64,000 bases of DNA from Gyrodactylus bullatarudis (GCA_012064415.1 SSNU01000104.1:402737-466736); one strand, 5' to 3'. Shown: positions 34,769 through 47,340, numbered from the stretch's first letter. Program-made: numbers and translations. The notes: a model not told the origin generated them from the sequence alone.

Positions 34769-34960
34769 GTGTATATATGTCACCGTAAATTTGCTTCGAT
34801 TGAACAAGAAAAAGGTCTGAAATTTGAATAACTTATTTTCTAGCTATTTAACTCACCAGAAATGACTTTTTAATTGGAAAATATCAAACACTAATTTACT
34901 CAATAAGATTACACCACGAAAAATGATACTTGAATCATAGAAGAAGAAGTTTTTCTGGTA

Positions 34961-36275
34961 CAGTCGTGGACAAAGTTGGTGGAGTGAACCTTCGCGAGAA
35001 ATTGCGTGAATATTTTCGGTATATTCCTGATGTATTATAATACAATAATTATAATTATTGGTATATTGGTAAGAGAAAACATATGGAATCGTTAAATTTC
35101 GGATAAAAGTCATAGAACACTATGATGTAAAAATCATGAATATAAGATTGCAAGATAACTTATAGATGGATGAAAATTCAACAAATGTTATTTTAATACA
35201 TAAAGTATGCTTATTTCAATAATTTTCATCTCAATAAAACTTAGTTTTGTCTTATTTAAAGAGAATGGATGAGATGGAATTTTCCGAGATGAAATAGATC
35301 TTTCTTCGATTGAAAGTAGTAAAATTAGGAATTAGGAAATTTCTCCTTTTTAGAATTTATATTTAAAAATTTACACATGTAAAGAACGAACCTTTTTTCA
35401 AGTTTAAGTTTTGTTTCTCTTAAATAAACAGAATCTTTTCGTATTGAGTAATTCTATTATAATTTCATATTTTGTTAATTTTATCATGAAACGCTTATTT
35501 AGCGAATAGATTTTTAATAGTTCGATGGAGCAACTAAAATTAAGTATTATTCATACTCAACCTGTTTAACAGTTCATTATTAACATCGTTTGATCTCAAT
35601 TTTTAACTAGACTTGGAAGAATTTTATTTTAAGCTTATGATTGCTGACAGGGTCTTTCAGAACATCCATTAATCATTTATATATAGTTCTTAATAATTTT
35701 CTGACTGGTAAATCTATTCATTTCCCTGAATAATAGCAGAATGAAAAAATCAAAAAGTCCAATTCTTCATAAATTCATAAATTTCTTCTTTCGGTATAAT
35801 TTATACTGATCTATTTTACCGATTAATGAATCCTATACATATAATGATCAGAATTTATTTTTCTTTCTATTGAGGCCCTTTTCAGCTATGTATTTTGTGA
35901 AGTTAGATCCACAAGGTCTTAAATGTGTTCCTATATAGCGAAATATGACTTATTGCAATACTACTTTTAAGTAAAAATGGTGTAAAACGACTTTTGAAAG
36001 AAGGGTTTTTGTAGAATTTTTTATTTTCAAATGAAAGAGCGCATTTAATAGGCTCCAATGAACATTTTTTATTCTCCCTCGAGCAAATAATAAAGTCAGT
36101 ATTAACCTCTAAAGTAATCAATTTTGACCCATAAAAATTTTGCGGCCCTTAAAATTAATTTTCGAAGAAAATAATTCCACCAATGGATTTCTTGCAAAAT
36201 TTTGATCGATTTTCGTGGTATATGCCGCTTTATTATCGTCGGAATGGCTTACTCCACCAGTTCTATCCACGGCTG
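34961..36275. mobile_element. Tc1-like element with TIRs, no recognisable transposase
   Basis: Left end CAGTCGTGGACAAAGTTGGTGG at 34961 and right end, inverted, CAGCCGTGGATAGAACTGGTGG from 36275. Each is preceded or followed by TA (34959-34960 and 36276-36277), as for Tc1/mariner insertions. The 1315-bp size is typical of autonomous elements, but I find no transposase motif inside, so it is either very old or a non-autonomous derivative. Confidence 0.55.
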
Positions 36276-36879
36276 TAATTACTGTAACTCACATAGAGAT
36301 TTTCAAAATTTTGCATTTCTTTAAAAATACCTATAAAATTTCTATAAATTTAAATCATTTGAAATTTATTTTACAGAATCAGGAATTTCCCGAGGAATTT
36401 TTCTCAGAGAGTACGCTGTTTTTTAAAATTCCGCATGAGGAATATTTTGTTCAAATATGGCAGAATTCTTTAAGCCAACTGCATTCTTCATTCCCTCACA
36501 TAAATGAACTGATCTCTTGGGAATTTTGCAGCTAGCAATTTCTTTGTAATATTCTCAGGAAATAAAATTAATTATTAGCCATTTCTCAACTGATAGTTAT
36601 TATCAAGACAAATATACAAGAATATTTAACACATTTCATGTTATCCTATTCAGTTGGGACTGAATGATCTAGCTAATGAGAGATAAAATTAATTGTAAGT
36701 GGAATATATTTTCTCTTACAAAATATGTGTTAGTTCCTCTGGTTTTTAGATGTAAAAAACTCATCCAAATCCGAATTATAGTCCTACAGAATTCGTAATT
36801 TCAGAATCATCCGCCAGTTACAAGGTTAAATTCCAGATTTTGAGGCCTACCTTTAACAGAATGAAGAAAAGTATTTTTT

Positions 36880-37275
36880 TGAATTTTGAATCAATTCTGA
36901 TCTCAATGTGGGAGAGTTTAAACAAAGTTTTTTTCCGGATCAAAATTAGACAGAATTTGGAATCCTACTCATGTTTTGAAGAAAAAAATATTTTCTATAA
37001 AAAATTCGATTTTCCAATTTCGATTTGGCACCAAAATCCCATTTTTTCGAACTTTGAACTGAAAATTATTATTGATTTGAAAGCTGAAAGTTGATCAAAA
37101 AAAAAAATTGAAATTTGAATAATGGACATATTTTTCAGAATTTTTTTCTTCATATTGCAAAAGTGAGCAACACGAGTAGGACTCCAAAAAATCTTTAAAA
37201 AATTCGAATTCTTGATGAAAATATCGAAATTTCTGTAAAAATCATAGATTCCCAACTTCATATTAATTAGCTTTT
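36880..37275. repeat. Foldback element, one clear arm
   Basis: Contains TTGGCACCAAAATCCCATTTTTTCGAAC, GACTCCAAAAAATC, TTCTTGATGAAAATATCG and the terminus CCCAACTTCATATTAATTAGC. The left arm is much degraded. Confidence 0.55.
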
Positions 37276-38070
37276 TAACTACAACTGTCATATTTGAAGG
37301 ATGTTAGATCATCAAAATTTAACTTATTTTAAAGCTGTAAAAAAGATCAAGAAATCTAAATTTGACTTCCACATAATAATTAGGTTAAAGCTTAGATTTA
37401 ATTTGGCTACTGAAATAATTGGAGAAGACATTTAGTAAATACAAAGGTTCTGGGAAAATACTTTGTTAGCCACCCATCTCAGCACTATCTGCTAAAGAAA
37501 ACGACCCGAATTTTGATCGATAACACCTGAACTAAAAATAATTGTACATTGTAGATTTTAATCACTGATTACTAGGGCCTCAAAAATAGTACCAAAAAAG
37601 ATGAAAAATTGTATCTCATGAACTGGAAAATAATTAGAAAAAAGCACTTTCAAGAAAATTCAAGGGATTCTGAGTAAAAAAAATAGTCCTCTAGCGTAAA
37701 TTGTTGCAGAAATTTTAGTCAATCTTGTGTCAACAAAATTTCTTTTCTTTTTGTTCAAATTTTTTTCGATGATAGAAAATGACCCTTTCAACTGTTCTTG
37801 TGCATATTTTACAAAATACATACATGCATATCCTTTTAGTTGAAATTTTAAATTCACGAAGGAATATTTTCCAAAAAAAGCTATTTTCTTACATGACGAA
37901 TATAGCTATCAATTCATTGAAAATTGTGGTTGGTAGCTAGTTGACTGATACTTTTAGGCGCTACTGATTACTAATCAGCAAATTCAAAAACCATACGATA
38001 TGTAAAAGATTGAGTGCGAGATTTTTTTGTCACATCTAGATTTTAGAATTTGGATAAACTAAGTGTTAAT
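37276..38070. other. No gene seen
   Basis: AT-rich sequence between repeats. Confidence 0.3.
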
Positions 38071-38100
38071 TCCATAAGAGAGTCAATAATATTCAACTAA

Positions 38101-38156
38101 CGGTGGCAGATGAAGACGCGCTTCGTCCTCATTAGAACTCGTCAGTACACCATAGC
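38101..38156 (-). ncRNA. Type I hammerhead ribozyme, schistosome-satellite-like core
   Basis: On the minus strand: stem I strand TGGTGTA, core CTGACGA (38145-38139; the fifth core base is naturally variable), stem II GTTC-UAAUGA-GGAC (38138-38125), GAA (38124-38122), stem III GCGCGT with self-complementary CGCG, cleavage GUC (C at 38115), and the 3' stem I strand TTCATCTGCCACC. GG(U)/(A)CC outer pairing leaves an internal loop that could contact loop II, as in natural type I hammerheads. Position 15.1 is G rather than A. The flanking sequence TTCCATAAGAGAGT recurs at 50389. Confidence 0.7.
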
Positions 38157-38159
38157 CAG

Positions 38160-40053
38160 GATTAATGTCTAAAAACACATTTATTTATCTTTAATTTTTA
38201 ATTAAATGGATCCTACTATTAAATTGTCTCTAGTAGCGTAGAATAAAATGATATAGTTTTCAGAACATAAAGCGTTAAATTAATTATTGAATGGAATGGT
38301 CAATAAGTTATTGACAATAACGGTATGAGATATATGAGATATCGATAAGTCTTCCATTTTTAAGATAAGAAAAGAAGAAAGCGATGCCAAGGTTTTCACA
38401 AATAAGGGCTTTTTCTTTACTTAAATTAGAATTAATTTAGTACAAACGCTCAGAATTGTATGGTATTTTTAAATGATTTTATCCAAATAAAAATTCAGTG
38501 ATTTGAGATAGTAATTCAGTAATACAGAGACATGGGTTTTGAGCTGAGCTTGCGATGCTGAGTTCATTCCAAGGTAAGAAGAGAATGAGTTTATTTGTGA
38601 AAATTTTGGCATCTCTTTCAATAAATGAAGAATCTTGAATATTTATGCCCTGGAGACTGGGAGACTTATTAATCTAGTTTTAAATTTTGAATTTTTACTA
38701 CCTTGGTGAAGACTCTATCTCACAATTCTGTTCATACATCACATTTCTTGTCAGAACGAAACAAAAATATGAAAAATTTCATAATAAAAAATTCAGAAAT
38801 ATTTTCTGTAATTTATTTGAAATCTACTACAAAGTAGTTATATTTTATAATAATAAATTGTCGGCAAATTTTTAGAATCAATTTCTTCTTGAGTATGTGT
38901 CAAAAAGGCTTCTCCTTTATGTTGTTCAATGAACACTGTTTATGTTTAAAAGTCTTGAGATTTCCAATAAAATCTTACAACGAAATTACTAGAATTGTGA
39001 ATATCAAACAGCAAGTTTTTTAACTCTATCAAGTATAGTACACTAAAAGTCCTAAAATTGTATACAAGTATGACTCTCTTATTAAAAAATTTTCAACCTT
39101 CTACTCATGAGTATGTCCATGCATTTTAAAATTATTTCCCCAAATGCAGTCAACTTCGAGGATCAATTTCTCGCTTATTTTAAATAGAAATTTCCTGAAT
39201 ACTGGACCGAAACAGTATTTGCTAATTCTCTACCACCAACAATTTTTTCAGAGACCTCCATTTAATTCTGAGCAAGTTTAGTTATTTAAAATCAAGGCAA
39301 ACTTGTATACATTTTTGAGGACTTTAAGTGCACTCTTATAACAAAGAAATCAAAAAATTTTCTATGATTTCTGTAAGATATTTTAGGAAAAATGGCATCA
39401 CCAATTCAAACGAGGCGTGATTTCTTCTCTTCAAAATATGCAAAACATTATGTTTGTATTACATTTCCAAAGAATAGTAAATATTCTCGTGAGTTGGTCG
39501 GAGAAAAAAAATTTCCCCCTTCTCTAACTACTGAAATAAATAAAAAATATACTCTCATGTTTTAAACATAGCTTTTTCTAAAACCTAACCTTTAGTGTCC
39601 TTAACTAGACAAGTCAATCTTGTAGAAACTTTTTACTTTCCAATTAAAGATAGTTTCCCTATAAATGAGACAAACAAATGAATAGGTAAGAATAACAATA
39701 CGAGAAAATGATTAAAGACGTACTTTAGCGTTAACCATGGTAACCGAGGAGAAGATGGAAAATACATGAGTAGTGAAATTATCCATGGATTGAAGAAAAT
39801 TCAGATAAATTAAAATAAAATTTCATTGAGATATTTTGCTTGCTGAAAATGTTGAGAGGTGTCTGGAGAGCTATCAGGAAATGATTAGCTTCTATTGACT
39901 TTTCTGGTAGCCATAGATTTTTGTTTACTTCTCAAGTTATACTAGGAAAATTAAATTTTCTTTGCTATCATACGATCCTGAATGATGCCTAAGTATGTCG
40001 ATATGGAGAAAGCCTTCATATTAGTCAACTATCAGCCATATTTAGAATCGCCG
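38160..40053. other. No gene seen
   Basis: Long non-coding stretch. TCTCGTGAGTTGGTCGGAG at about 39485-39503 resembles the tail of the short repeat at 43905-44030. Confidence 0.3.
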
Positions 40054-40152
40054 AGGGGGACTTCTGCTAATATTCTGCTCTAGTCAGGGATAAATGATTG
40101 AGTGCTTGCCCAGCGAGTATCAGATCTGAGGTTTCGATTCTCGGAGATCCCT
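40054..40152 (+). repeat. tRNA-derived SINE or tRNA pseudogene
   Basis: GGTTTCGATTCTCGG (40130-40144) fits the B box and T-arm of a tRNA. Upstream lies a tRNA-like run with TAGTCAGGGATAAATG (A-box/D-arm-like) and GCTTGCCCAGCGAGT. GGGGACT near 40055 can pair with AGATCCC near 40146-40151 as an acceptor stem. An insert between acceptor and D arm and the absence of a clean anticodon stem rule out a normal tRNA. A related inverted copy lies at 51615-51705. Confidence 0.5.
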
Positions 40153-42150
40153 ATGAGGGTGAAACTATAGTATAAGTTCTCGCTTGATCTTTAGATGTGT
40201 GACATTTGATGTAAGTTTCTTTCTGAGATTTGACTAGAGTTACTGTAGGATAAATTCAACTTTAATTTTGAACTCAAAAATAAAAATATAGTCTCAGTAA
40301 TATGTCACCCTTAAATCTAAAATCTGTTATCAGTAGATCTCAAATTGACTACTCCTTACCTTTCTGATACTCGAGTTTACATATTTTACCCGGTTTCTCG
40401 TCGATTGAATGGCTTGTCAGTACAAGAATTATTTAATAATTTGATGACCTGTAATTTTTGAAAGTGTTTGTGTTTGAGCCTGAGTTCAGGAGCCGAAGCA
40501 AATCATCATATATTGGAATTGTTGTCTATTAACCATCTATAAAGATCTTTCTAAAATAAACCAATGATATAACGAGCTTCACGATTCCTTAAAAAAATTA
40601 TTCAAGAATGATTGAGAAAATTCCTAATTTATATTCCAAACAATGTTTAGTAAACAAGCAAGGTACATTGATTGCTTACAAAATAAATATGAATGAATTT
40701 AATTTCAAACTGAATTTTGTATTAGACCTAAAAAGTTAGAAGTGGATTTCCCTTAAAGGTCAAGTGATTGAAATAAAAATGATTAATTTGACTTCTCTAG
40801 AACCAGAAAAACAAACTTTTTAATCCAAGAAAGATCCTTACTTGAATAATAGTTGATTAATAACGAGTTTATACTTGAAGATACTTGAGAAATGTTTACA
40901 AGTTCTGGATACATTTTTTTCAAAGTGCAGATCTCAAATCTGACCTAAAAGTCTGATTTTAATATTCACGATCTGAGCAATAGACTGAAAGTAAAATTTT
41001 TAGACCCTGACATTATTCATTCCATTTTTCCAGACACAGCATGAGAAATCAAATTTTGGTTGGGTAATAAGTAGAGCTAAAAAATACTGTTTTTGTTCAT
41101 TCTAATCGAGGTTGAAAAAATTGTTTTTGACCCGAAAAACACGAATCATTTTGACAGGAAAGAGCAAGCATAAAATTTTCTAATTTGAACGATCCTACTG
41201 AGGGAAAAAATCTTTTATTAGAAACAAAAGATGTACTTTTAGTTCTTTTAATTAGAGACCCAAACCAAAATTTCTCATTGGCTTAGAGTGGTTCTTGATA
41301 TTTTCATTTGTTTTTATCTTATTTGCGGATAAAGAATTAAATTTCAGTTTTTTATAGTATCACTGTATCAGTAAAATACTCTCATTTTTCTGAGGTAATT
41401 CGAGTAATATTCGAATTTGTGTATTTATCGAATTTTAGCTTTTTTTCTATAAAAGTTTATTATATGCATTGCAATTCTTAAAAGGTAGAAATAATCTGCC
41501 ACAAACTGTTTCCTGACATGTGTAAAAATAGCTGAAATTTATCAATCTTCTTTTAAAATTAGGGAGTAAAACTCAAGAGTAACTAAACATGATTAAAAAT
41601 TCAGATTTTTTTCTTTGAAATATTTATGACAAGCACAATTCACAATAGACAATCTTATCAAACAATCAGCTATAGATAAGATTGAACTCAGATTTTAATT
41701 GAGGACACAAATTTATATGGAGAAACTCGAGTTTTAATTTAACCTTTTTCATGATGCACACTCAGGTGCACTTTTATGCCTATATCTGATGATAAATGAG
41801 GAAATGGTTTTTGCTTTGCCATCTGGAAAGATAGATATTGCAACATTTCATACTTTAAAAGAGAAGATATTCATTTATAACAGTATGATTCAATTGTTTG
41901 TACCCTTAGGTACTCTTTTTAATTGCATTCTCTGTTATTTTCATCAATTAACTTTGTGAAATATCTGAACTTTTTTGTTTTCCAAATTTGTAATTCTTCT
42001 TTTGGTATACTTTTTGTTTGCACAATATTGGTATTGCTTGCACTTCCCTTATTCCACCATGGTGTAAATGAAAAGCCGAGGGTTGATAGCATTTTTAAGC
42101 TCTATTCTTAAGAGAGGATTGATTAATATATAATTCGTGATGATTTCCAT
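40153..42150. other. No gene seen
   Basis: Non-coding. Around 41395-41500 the text GAGTAATATTCGAAT and its surroundings loosely resemble 1270-1330. Confidence 0.3.
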
Positions 42151-43140
42151 ATGGGAAAACTTGGAGATTTTCTTCCTTTATTAAAGTACATTTTTCCTGA
42201 ATCTATAATTAAAGCAATAAAACTGAATATGAAAGAATTATCAATTTGTACTAGAATTTTTCAAAAAATTCATTACGAACTAATTTTTTTCCTATCAGAC
42301 GTTACAGAAGCTATTATTGTTTCATCTGTGATAAAACTAACTGGGAATTATTATTGCCAGTCGAGATTCTTTGAATTAGAAGTCTCGATTGATTGCAAAA
42401 GTATGTCTTATAATTTAGACTCTTCACCATTAGTCGTTTACTTTAAATGAATGATATAAAATTTGACTGACCAATAATCCGTGGGCCTATAACTATCACT
42501 TTAATTGAATTATCCCACTAGCAAGACTAAAATAATTTGCCTCAGTGATTATATCCTACTTAGCCCTGACCCGAAGATCAATCATCTTAGACTCAACTAC
42601 AACCGCAAGCTAGTTAATGCAGAGTAAATTCTTAGGATCCTGAAAATTAAATCATACTTCCAAAGTAAGTAGGCTAAGTTTGTAGACTTTCTGGACCTCC
42701 CTCCGACAGCCTGTATAAAAAATGTATCCTTCCTCATCTTTACTCAAAAATTCCCAAAAGTACGTCTTCAAATCCACTTTCTACGCTCCTGCTTCGGCCC
42801 TTCTTGTATAGTGAACTTCTTATCACTCCTATTTTAACTTAAAAATTACATTTACTTTACAATGTACATTGAACATGCACTATTCAAGAACCTACCATCA
42901 TCGTTAAAACAGAATTACATCCTTCATCAAACATTATATCGCCTCAGATTCAGATTTAAATTTAGAGTCAACCAATTTAATTTTAAACTCAAAACCATTA
43001 ACCAGATATCAAAGAAAAACATTTTTGTATCAGATAATCATGATCTTTTTATAAAATATTTTTTAAATTAATCGCTCCTTGTAAAAATTATAGATTCTCA
43101 GCTATATGTCAAGCTACTTTATTCATCAATAAACTTCTAT
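42151..43140 (+). other. Unrecognised stretch with weak coding look; possibly an old element
   Basis: An ATG-started 99-residue frame (42151-42450) and a 69-residue frame (42862-43068) are present; neither has a recognisable motif. Between them the sequence is richer in C and T, with interrupted reading such as SDYILLSPDPKINHLRLNYNRKL. It could be a decayed LINE section, but I cannot assign it. Confidence 0.2.
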
Positions 43141-43904
43141 CCGAGGACTAAATTCGACTCATTTCTGCTCTTTTCTTTACACCTATCTACATTTGAATGA
43201 ATAAGTTCCTTTTTTCGAGACCCTCTATATATTCTATATATTGCTTTTCAGTGTACAGATGAGACTTATTTTGGTTAGGGATCTTGCTGACAACTAATTA
43301 CCAGGATATCTCTTACTGCTTTCTATTTTTTGGAATCAACTTATGAATATATAATAATTTTTACAAATTCATTTGATTTTATTATTTATTTTTAAACTTT
43401 TTACAGTATTGAATTGAAATTGAATGTATTACAATTGGTTCATAAATATTACGAAATATTCTATTAGATCAAAAATTTATTTATGATCGATAACTCTATT
43501 TAATAAATACTTAAAGAACCCACTTGTTTTTTATGATAAATTTCAAGGTCATTTCATAATAATAATGTAAAGTCAAAATAGAAATGTACAGAATCCTTAA
43601 TCAGATTGTAATCTTGTTATATTTCAAATTCTGTAAAAATTGTTATGAATCAGAGGTATCAGAGTAACTAAATCAGATCAATATTCTATCAAAAGGAAAA
43701 TATAGTAGGCAGATGTCTTTAATTTGAATAATTCATTCAATCTATAGGGGGCAGTATTTTCTATGAACTTTTATGGTACAGTCTATTTTTTCTGATAAGA
43801 GAAATTTAAAACTTGTATTTCTTCCAGAATTTTTACCTATGAAAAAAAAAAAATAAAAAAAATTGAAAAAATATAAACGATTTTTAATGAATTTCAAAAT
43901 CAAA
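43141..43904. other. No gene seen
   Basis: AT-rich sequence. Confidence 0.3.
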
Positions 43905-44030
43905 AATTAGAGAACAGTTGCCCCTCCTATTTCTCCCTAAGTTTACTTTGAATCGTGTTGGTCTTTTTATTATCAATGAAATGAAAACGAATCCCTTGCG
44001 GTGAGTTGTTCGGAGAAAAAAAATTTCACC
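43905..44030 (+). repeat. Short dispersed repeat (three copies in window)
   Basis: AATTAGAGAACAGTTGCCCC, CCTAAGTTTACTTTGAAT, GTGTTGGTCTTTTT and GAAATGAAAACGAA are shared with 47161-47340 (same strand) and 62935-63122 (opposite strand). No coding content. Confidence 0.75.
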
Positions 44031-44697
44031 AAGTGAATATTAATTTACATTTTTAAATTGTAAATGATATCTTTTGAGTGATTGAAGTTAAATGAAAATT
44101 TTCAACTCAAAAAATTTAGTAAATTTCAAAGCGATATATTTCCATGAAAAGGAAACTTTTTTCCCATTATAAAAGAAAAAGTTGAAGTACCATTGTTTTG
44201 CATTCATCAAAACAATTCTTTTAATGCTATGATATACACAGTACCGGCAATTTCCATTCAGATTGGTGAGCGTATTGCTTACTTTTGAATGATTTTCTCA
44301 TAAAAATTTTCATCATAGTACATTGTAGTAGTGCCATTGTCTCCAGGTCAATTTATATATTTGATTTTTTTATGCCTTGGAAACTACATTACATTAGGAG
44401 TGGAAGAAGACCAGATGATGATTGGTATAATAAAAAATAATAAAAATCTTTACTTTCAACCTATAGATGTATACAATGAGAAGGATACTGAAGTACATTA
44501 AAGTCTAAAGGGATATGGTGTTCATGTTTTCCATTCGTAGTGTACAATGTACAATGTAGATAGGCTGGATGAAATGTTAAAGGTCGATTGGAATTTTACG
44601 AGAAATTCATTGATTGTAGCAGTCTAGTCAAAATTTTAGGAAAATGATTAAAAAGGTTTGTCACTGATAAGTTCAAAAGTCAATAAAAAGAATATAA

Positions 44698-44930
44698 TTT
44701 AAGCTGGTTGATATGAAGTTGGTTATCTATGAATTTTACATAACTCTTAATTTTCTCATCAAAAATTTGAGGATTGAGAAAGAATCCAGATCTTACCTAC
44801 GGTTATCACTTGAAGAATAAAATTCTGAAAAAAAGATTCTTTTAAGAAAAATGTGATCATTTTTCAAATTTTGATTCAGCGCCAATTTCCCGGCTAGAAA
44901 TTTTTACTGATTAGAAAGGAAACCTTGTGA
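44698..44930. repeat. Foldback-family left arm
   Basis: Starts AAGCTGGTTGATATGAAGTTGG, then TTTTCTCATCAAAAATTTG, AATCCAGATCTTACCTACGG and CAGCGCCAATTTCCC. The right arm is absent. Confidence 0.55.
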
Positions 44931-45112
44931 CAAAATGCAGAGTTCAATTAACGTGTGTTCTGGTCTAGTGATAAGAAGCGCTCCTTCTCAATGTTGGAGA
45001 CCTCTCAAAATATTCTGGTGTACTGGCGAATGGAATTTACACTCATTTTTCCAATTTCTAAAGTTTCTAAAAAAAATAGCTACTAATTTCTATTTGTTTT
45101 AATAACTTTATT

Positions 45113-45687
45113 AAATAATCTTGACTATATCTCTCCCCTTGTTCCCACATCAAATATAGAAGAATTTCTATAGATTGAGCATATTCAATCCAGATTCTTA
45201 TACTTTCTTTATCCAGATCTTGATTCTTACAATTCTCGTATCTTAATCTCTGGGCTTAACCCTCTATGGGTTAGAAGATATGCCATCATTGTAAAAACAT
45301 TTGTTAAAACTGCTAACTTATTCGAGAATTCTTATAAACTCCTCTTTTTCTAACAATTATCTTCTATCTGCTTACAATATGATAGAGAAAAAATATGAAA
45401 TAACTGATTGTGATGACCTTACTAATATTAAAACTATAATGTCTCACATTAGGTCAAAACTTGATTACTCTAAGAGTCTTCTCTATGTTAATCTTCATTG
45501 ATCCCAGAATGTTGACGGAATTTCTCGAAAGGCTAATTTATATATTTAAAATCATATATTTCATCTATTACAAATCAGAGACATCTCAAACTATTGTATT
45601 TAATGAAACTATAGACGTTATTTACCTATTTTTTATATCATCATGTAAATATCAATAATTAATAAACATTTTTTAACAAAAAAAAAG
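45113..45687 (+). repeat. LINE copy, 5'-truncated with A-tail
   Basis: Covers the last part of the RT C-terminal region: YPDLDSYNSRILISGLNPLWVRR-like residues with a frameshift, then NNYLLSAYN and TIMSHIRSKLDYSKSLL, a stop at 45501, a 3' UTR of about 175 bases, and the tail TTTTTTAACAAAAAAAAAG. Homologous to 16260-16656. Confidence 0.8.
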
Positions 45688-46419
45688 TTTATGAAGCAAT
45701 TATTGATAAGATACTTGCATTTCGAGAAGCCTTAAATGATAAACGAATTATCAGATCAAGATGGTTTGCATTGTTGATCGAAAGTTTATGATAATTTTAG
45801 ATTACAATAATAAAATATCAAAAAAATTCTTCTTCTTTTACTGACTGACCTACTGGCGAGTAAATTTTCCCCCTTGGAATGTACTATTAGCATGTTTGTC
45901 AATACTGAATGTTCTACAAAGTTTGTTTTTGTGATTATTTAAAACAGAATGAACTATTCCAAGAGAGATTATCTGTTATTTCAAACATTGATATATTCCT
46001 GTGAATTTTCATAGACATTCTTTACTTAGTTATTACTATTAATCATACTATTATAATAAGTACACGATTAAAAGACGTAGATTTTAAACGTATTTCTTTG
46101 GTCCACATCATGTTATATCTGCAACATTGGAAATTTCTTTATAATATTTTCCAAGACTATTCATGTTATGATTCGAATTAATTAACCGTTAGAGAGATGA
46201 ATTTGCAAAATTTAATCCAAGAATGTTGAAGTAGAAAATACTCACGATCCGGTTACAAATGAATGCTCGAACTATTTTTCAGATGTTATATATACTTTTT
46301 GTGAATATTTTCTTTCAAATATAAATTTCTTAAATACTCCAACATATCTGGATGAGAAGGTTGATATTTTGGATCTTTTAAAAATATAATTAAATTATTT
46401 CAGATTATCTCGATGGCTT
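45688..46419. other. No gene seen
   Basis: AT-rich sequence. Confidence 0.3.
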
Positions 46420-47125
46420 AGTAGATACTTGCCCACTTTTACTTTGAAATCAATGAAAATTTTCAGGATTTTGGCGCCGAATTGAAATTTGAAAATAATC
46501 GAATATTTTTCATTAAAAATTTTTTTTCAGAATGTGGATCTTCAAATAGTAAAAGTGGACAAAATTAGTAGGATTCCAAAAAATCTCTACTTTTGAATAT
46601 TCGAATTTTTGATTAAAAAATCGATTTTTACGTAAAAATCATAGATTCCCAACTTGATATGAATTAGCTTTATAATCCTGTGTTTCTGCTTGTTACTAAA
46701 ATCTGTTCGAGAATTGTAAAGTGGATAGTTTTAAAAATTGAGCTCTACTCTAGCCCAAACGGGTTTTACAAATTTCATTGAATAACAATATTCTGTATAA
46801 ATATAAAATGTTTATTATTCATGACGGTGTAGAGATAAAAACCGACGAAAATAAAGAGCCCATATTCACACAGAATCTATTTTCGTTTTCTACCTACAAA
46901 ATACAAGACATAAGTCAGCAAAATGATATTATATTCGGTGAAATCAGGAATCTCAAGCAAGATAGAAATATTTTTGTCTAATTTTGATTTGGTTTTGACT
47001 CGATTTTCGAAATTTAGAGCTGAAAAATTGAAAAAGTGACAATTTAGTGCATTTTCGAAATTGAAATTACAGCCTAATTTTGTCAGAGTTTTAAAAAATT
47101 TTCATCTTCATATGAAATAGCTTCA
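46420..47125. repeat. Foldback-family fragments
   Basis: 46480-46672 has TTTTGGCGCCGAATTG, GGATTCCAAAAAATC, TCATAGATTCCCAAC and GATATGAATTAGC. A second scrap ends near 47125 with ATCTTCATATGAAATAGC. The ATG-started frame at 46778-46981 between them has no recognisable motif. Confidence 0.5.
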
Positions 47126-47160
47126 CTTTTCTGATAACTGCCAGTTGGATAAATTTACGG

Positions 47161-47340
47161 TTAAATTAGAGAACAGTTGCCCCTCTTATTTCTCCCTAAG
47201 TTTACTTTGAATAGTGTTGGTCTTTTTATTATCGATGAAATGAAAACTTACCACAAGGAATTCGTTTTCATTTCATCGGTGTTAAAAAGCCCTTAGTCTT
47301 TTTGTCAATCAGAAAAATTACTGCAAAACAAGAAGGGGAA
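47161..47340 (+). repeat. Short dispersed repeat, palindromic copy
   Basis: Second copy of the family at 43905. It adds an inner palindrome, CGATGAAATGAAAAC facing GTTTTCATTTCATCG, followed by TCTTTTTGTCAATCAGAAAAATTACTG, the inverted form of the end seen at 63030. Confidence 0.75.

Noticed and set aside
37000..37290. Short frames on both strands in this interval
   Set aside because: They fall in foldback-repeat arms and differ between copies.
40054..40152. Functional tRNA gene
   Set aside because: An insertion separates acceptor and D arms and no good anticodon stem-loop is present; a SINE or pseudogene fits better.
41775..41800. CTGATGATAAATGAGGAAATGG as another hammerhead core
   Set aside because: The bases between CTGATGA and GAAA cannot form stem II, and no palindromic stem III or stem I partner is present.
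42151..42450. ATG-started 99-residue frame as a gene
   Set aside because: No recognisable motif, no supporting exon structure, and composition like neighbouring non-coding DNA; kept only as an unassigned stretch.
45005..45035. TGGTGTACTGGCGAATGG resembling the start of the 38 kb hammerhead
   Set aside because: The match ends after CTGGCGA, the essential core A is changed, and no stem II or GAA box follows.
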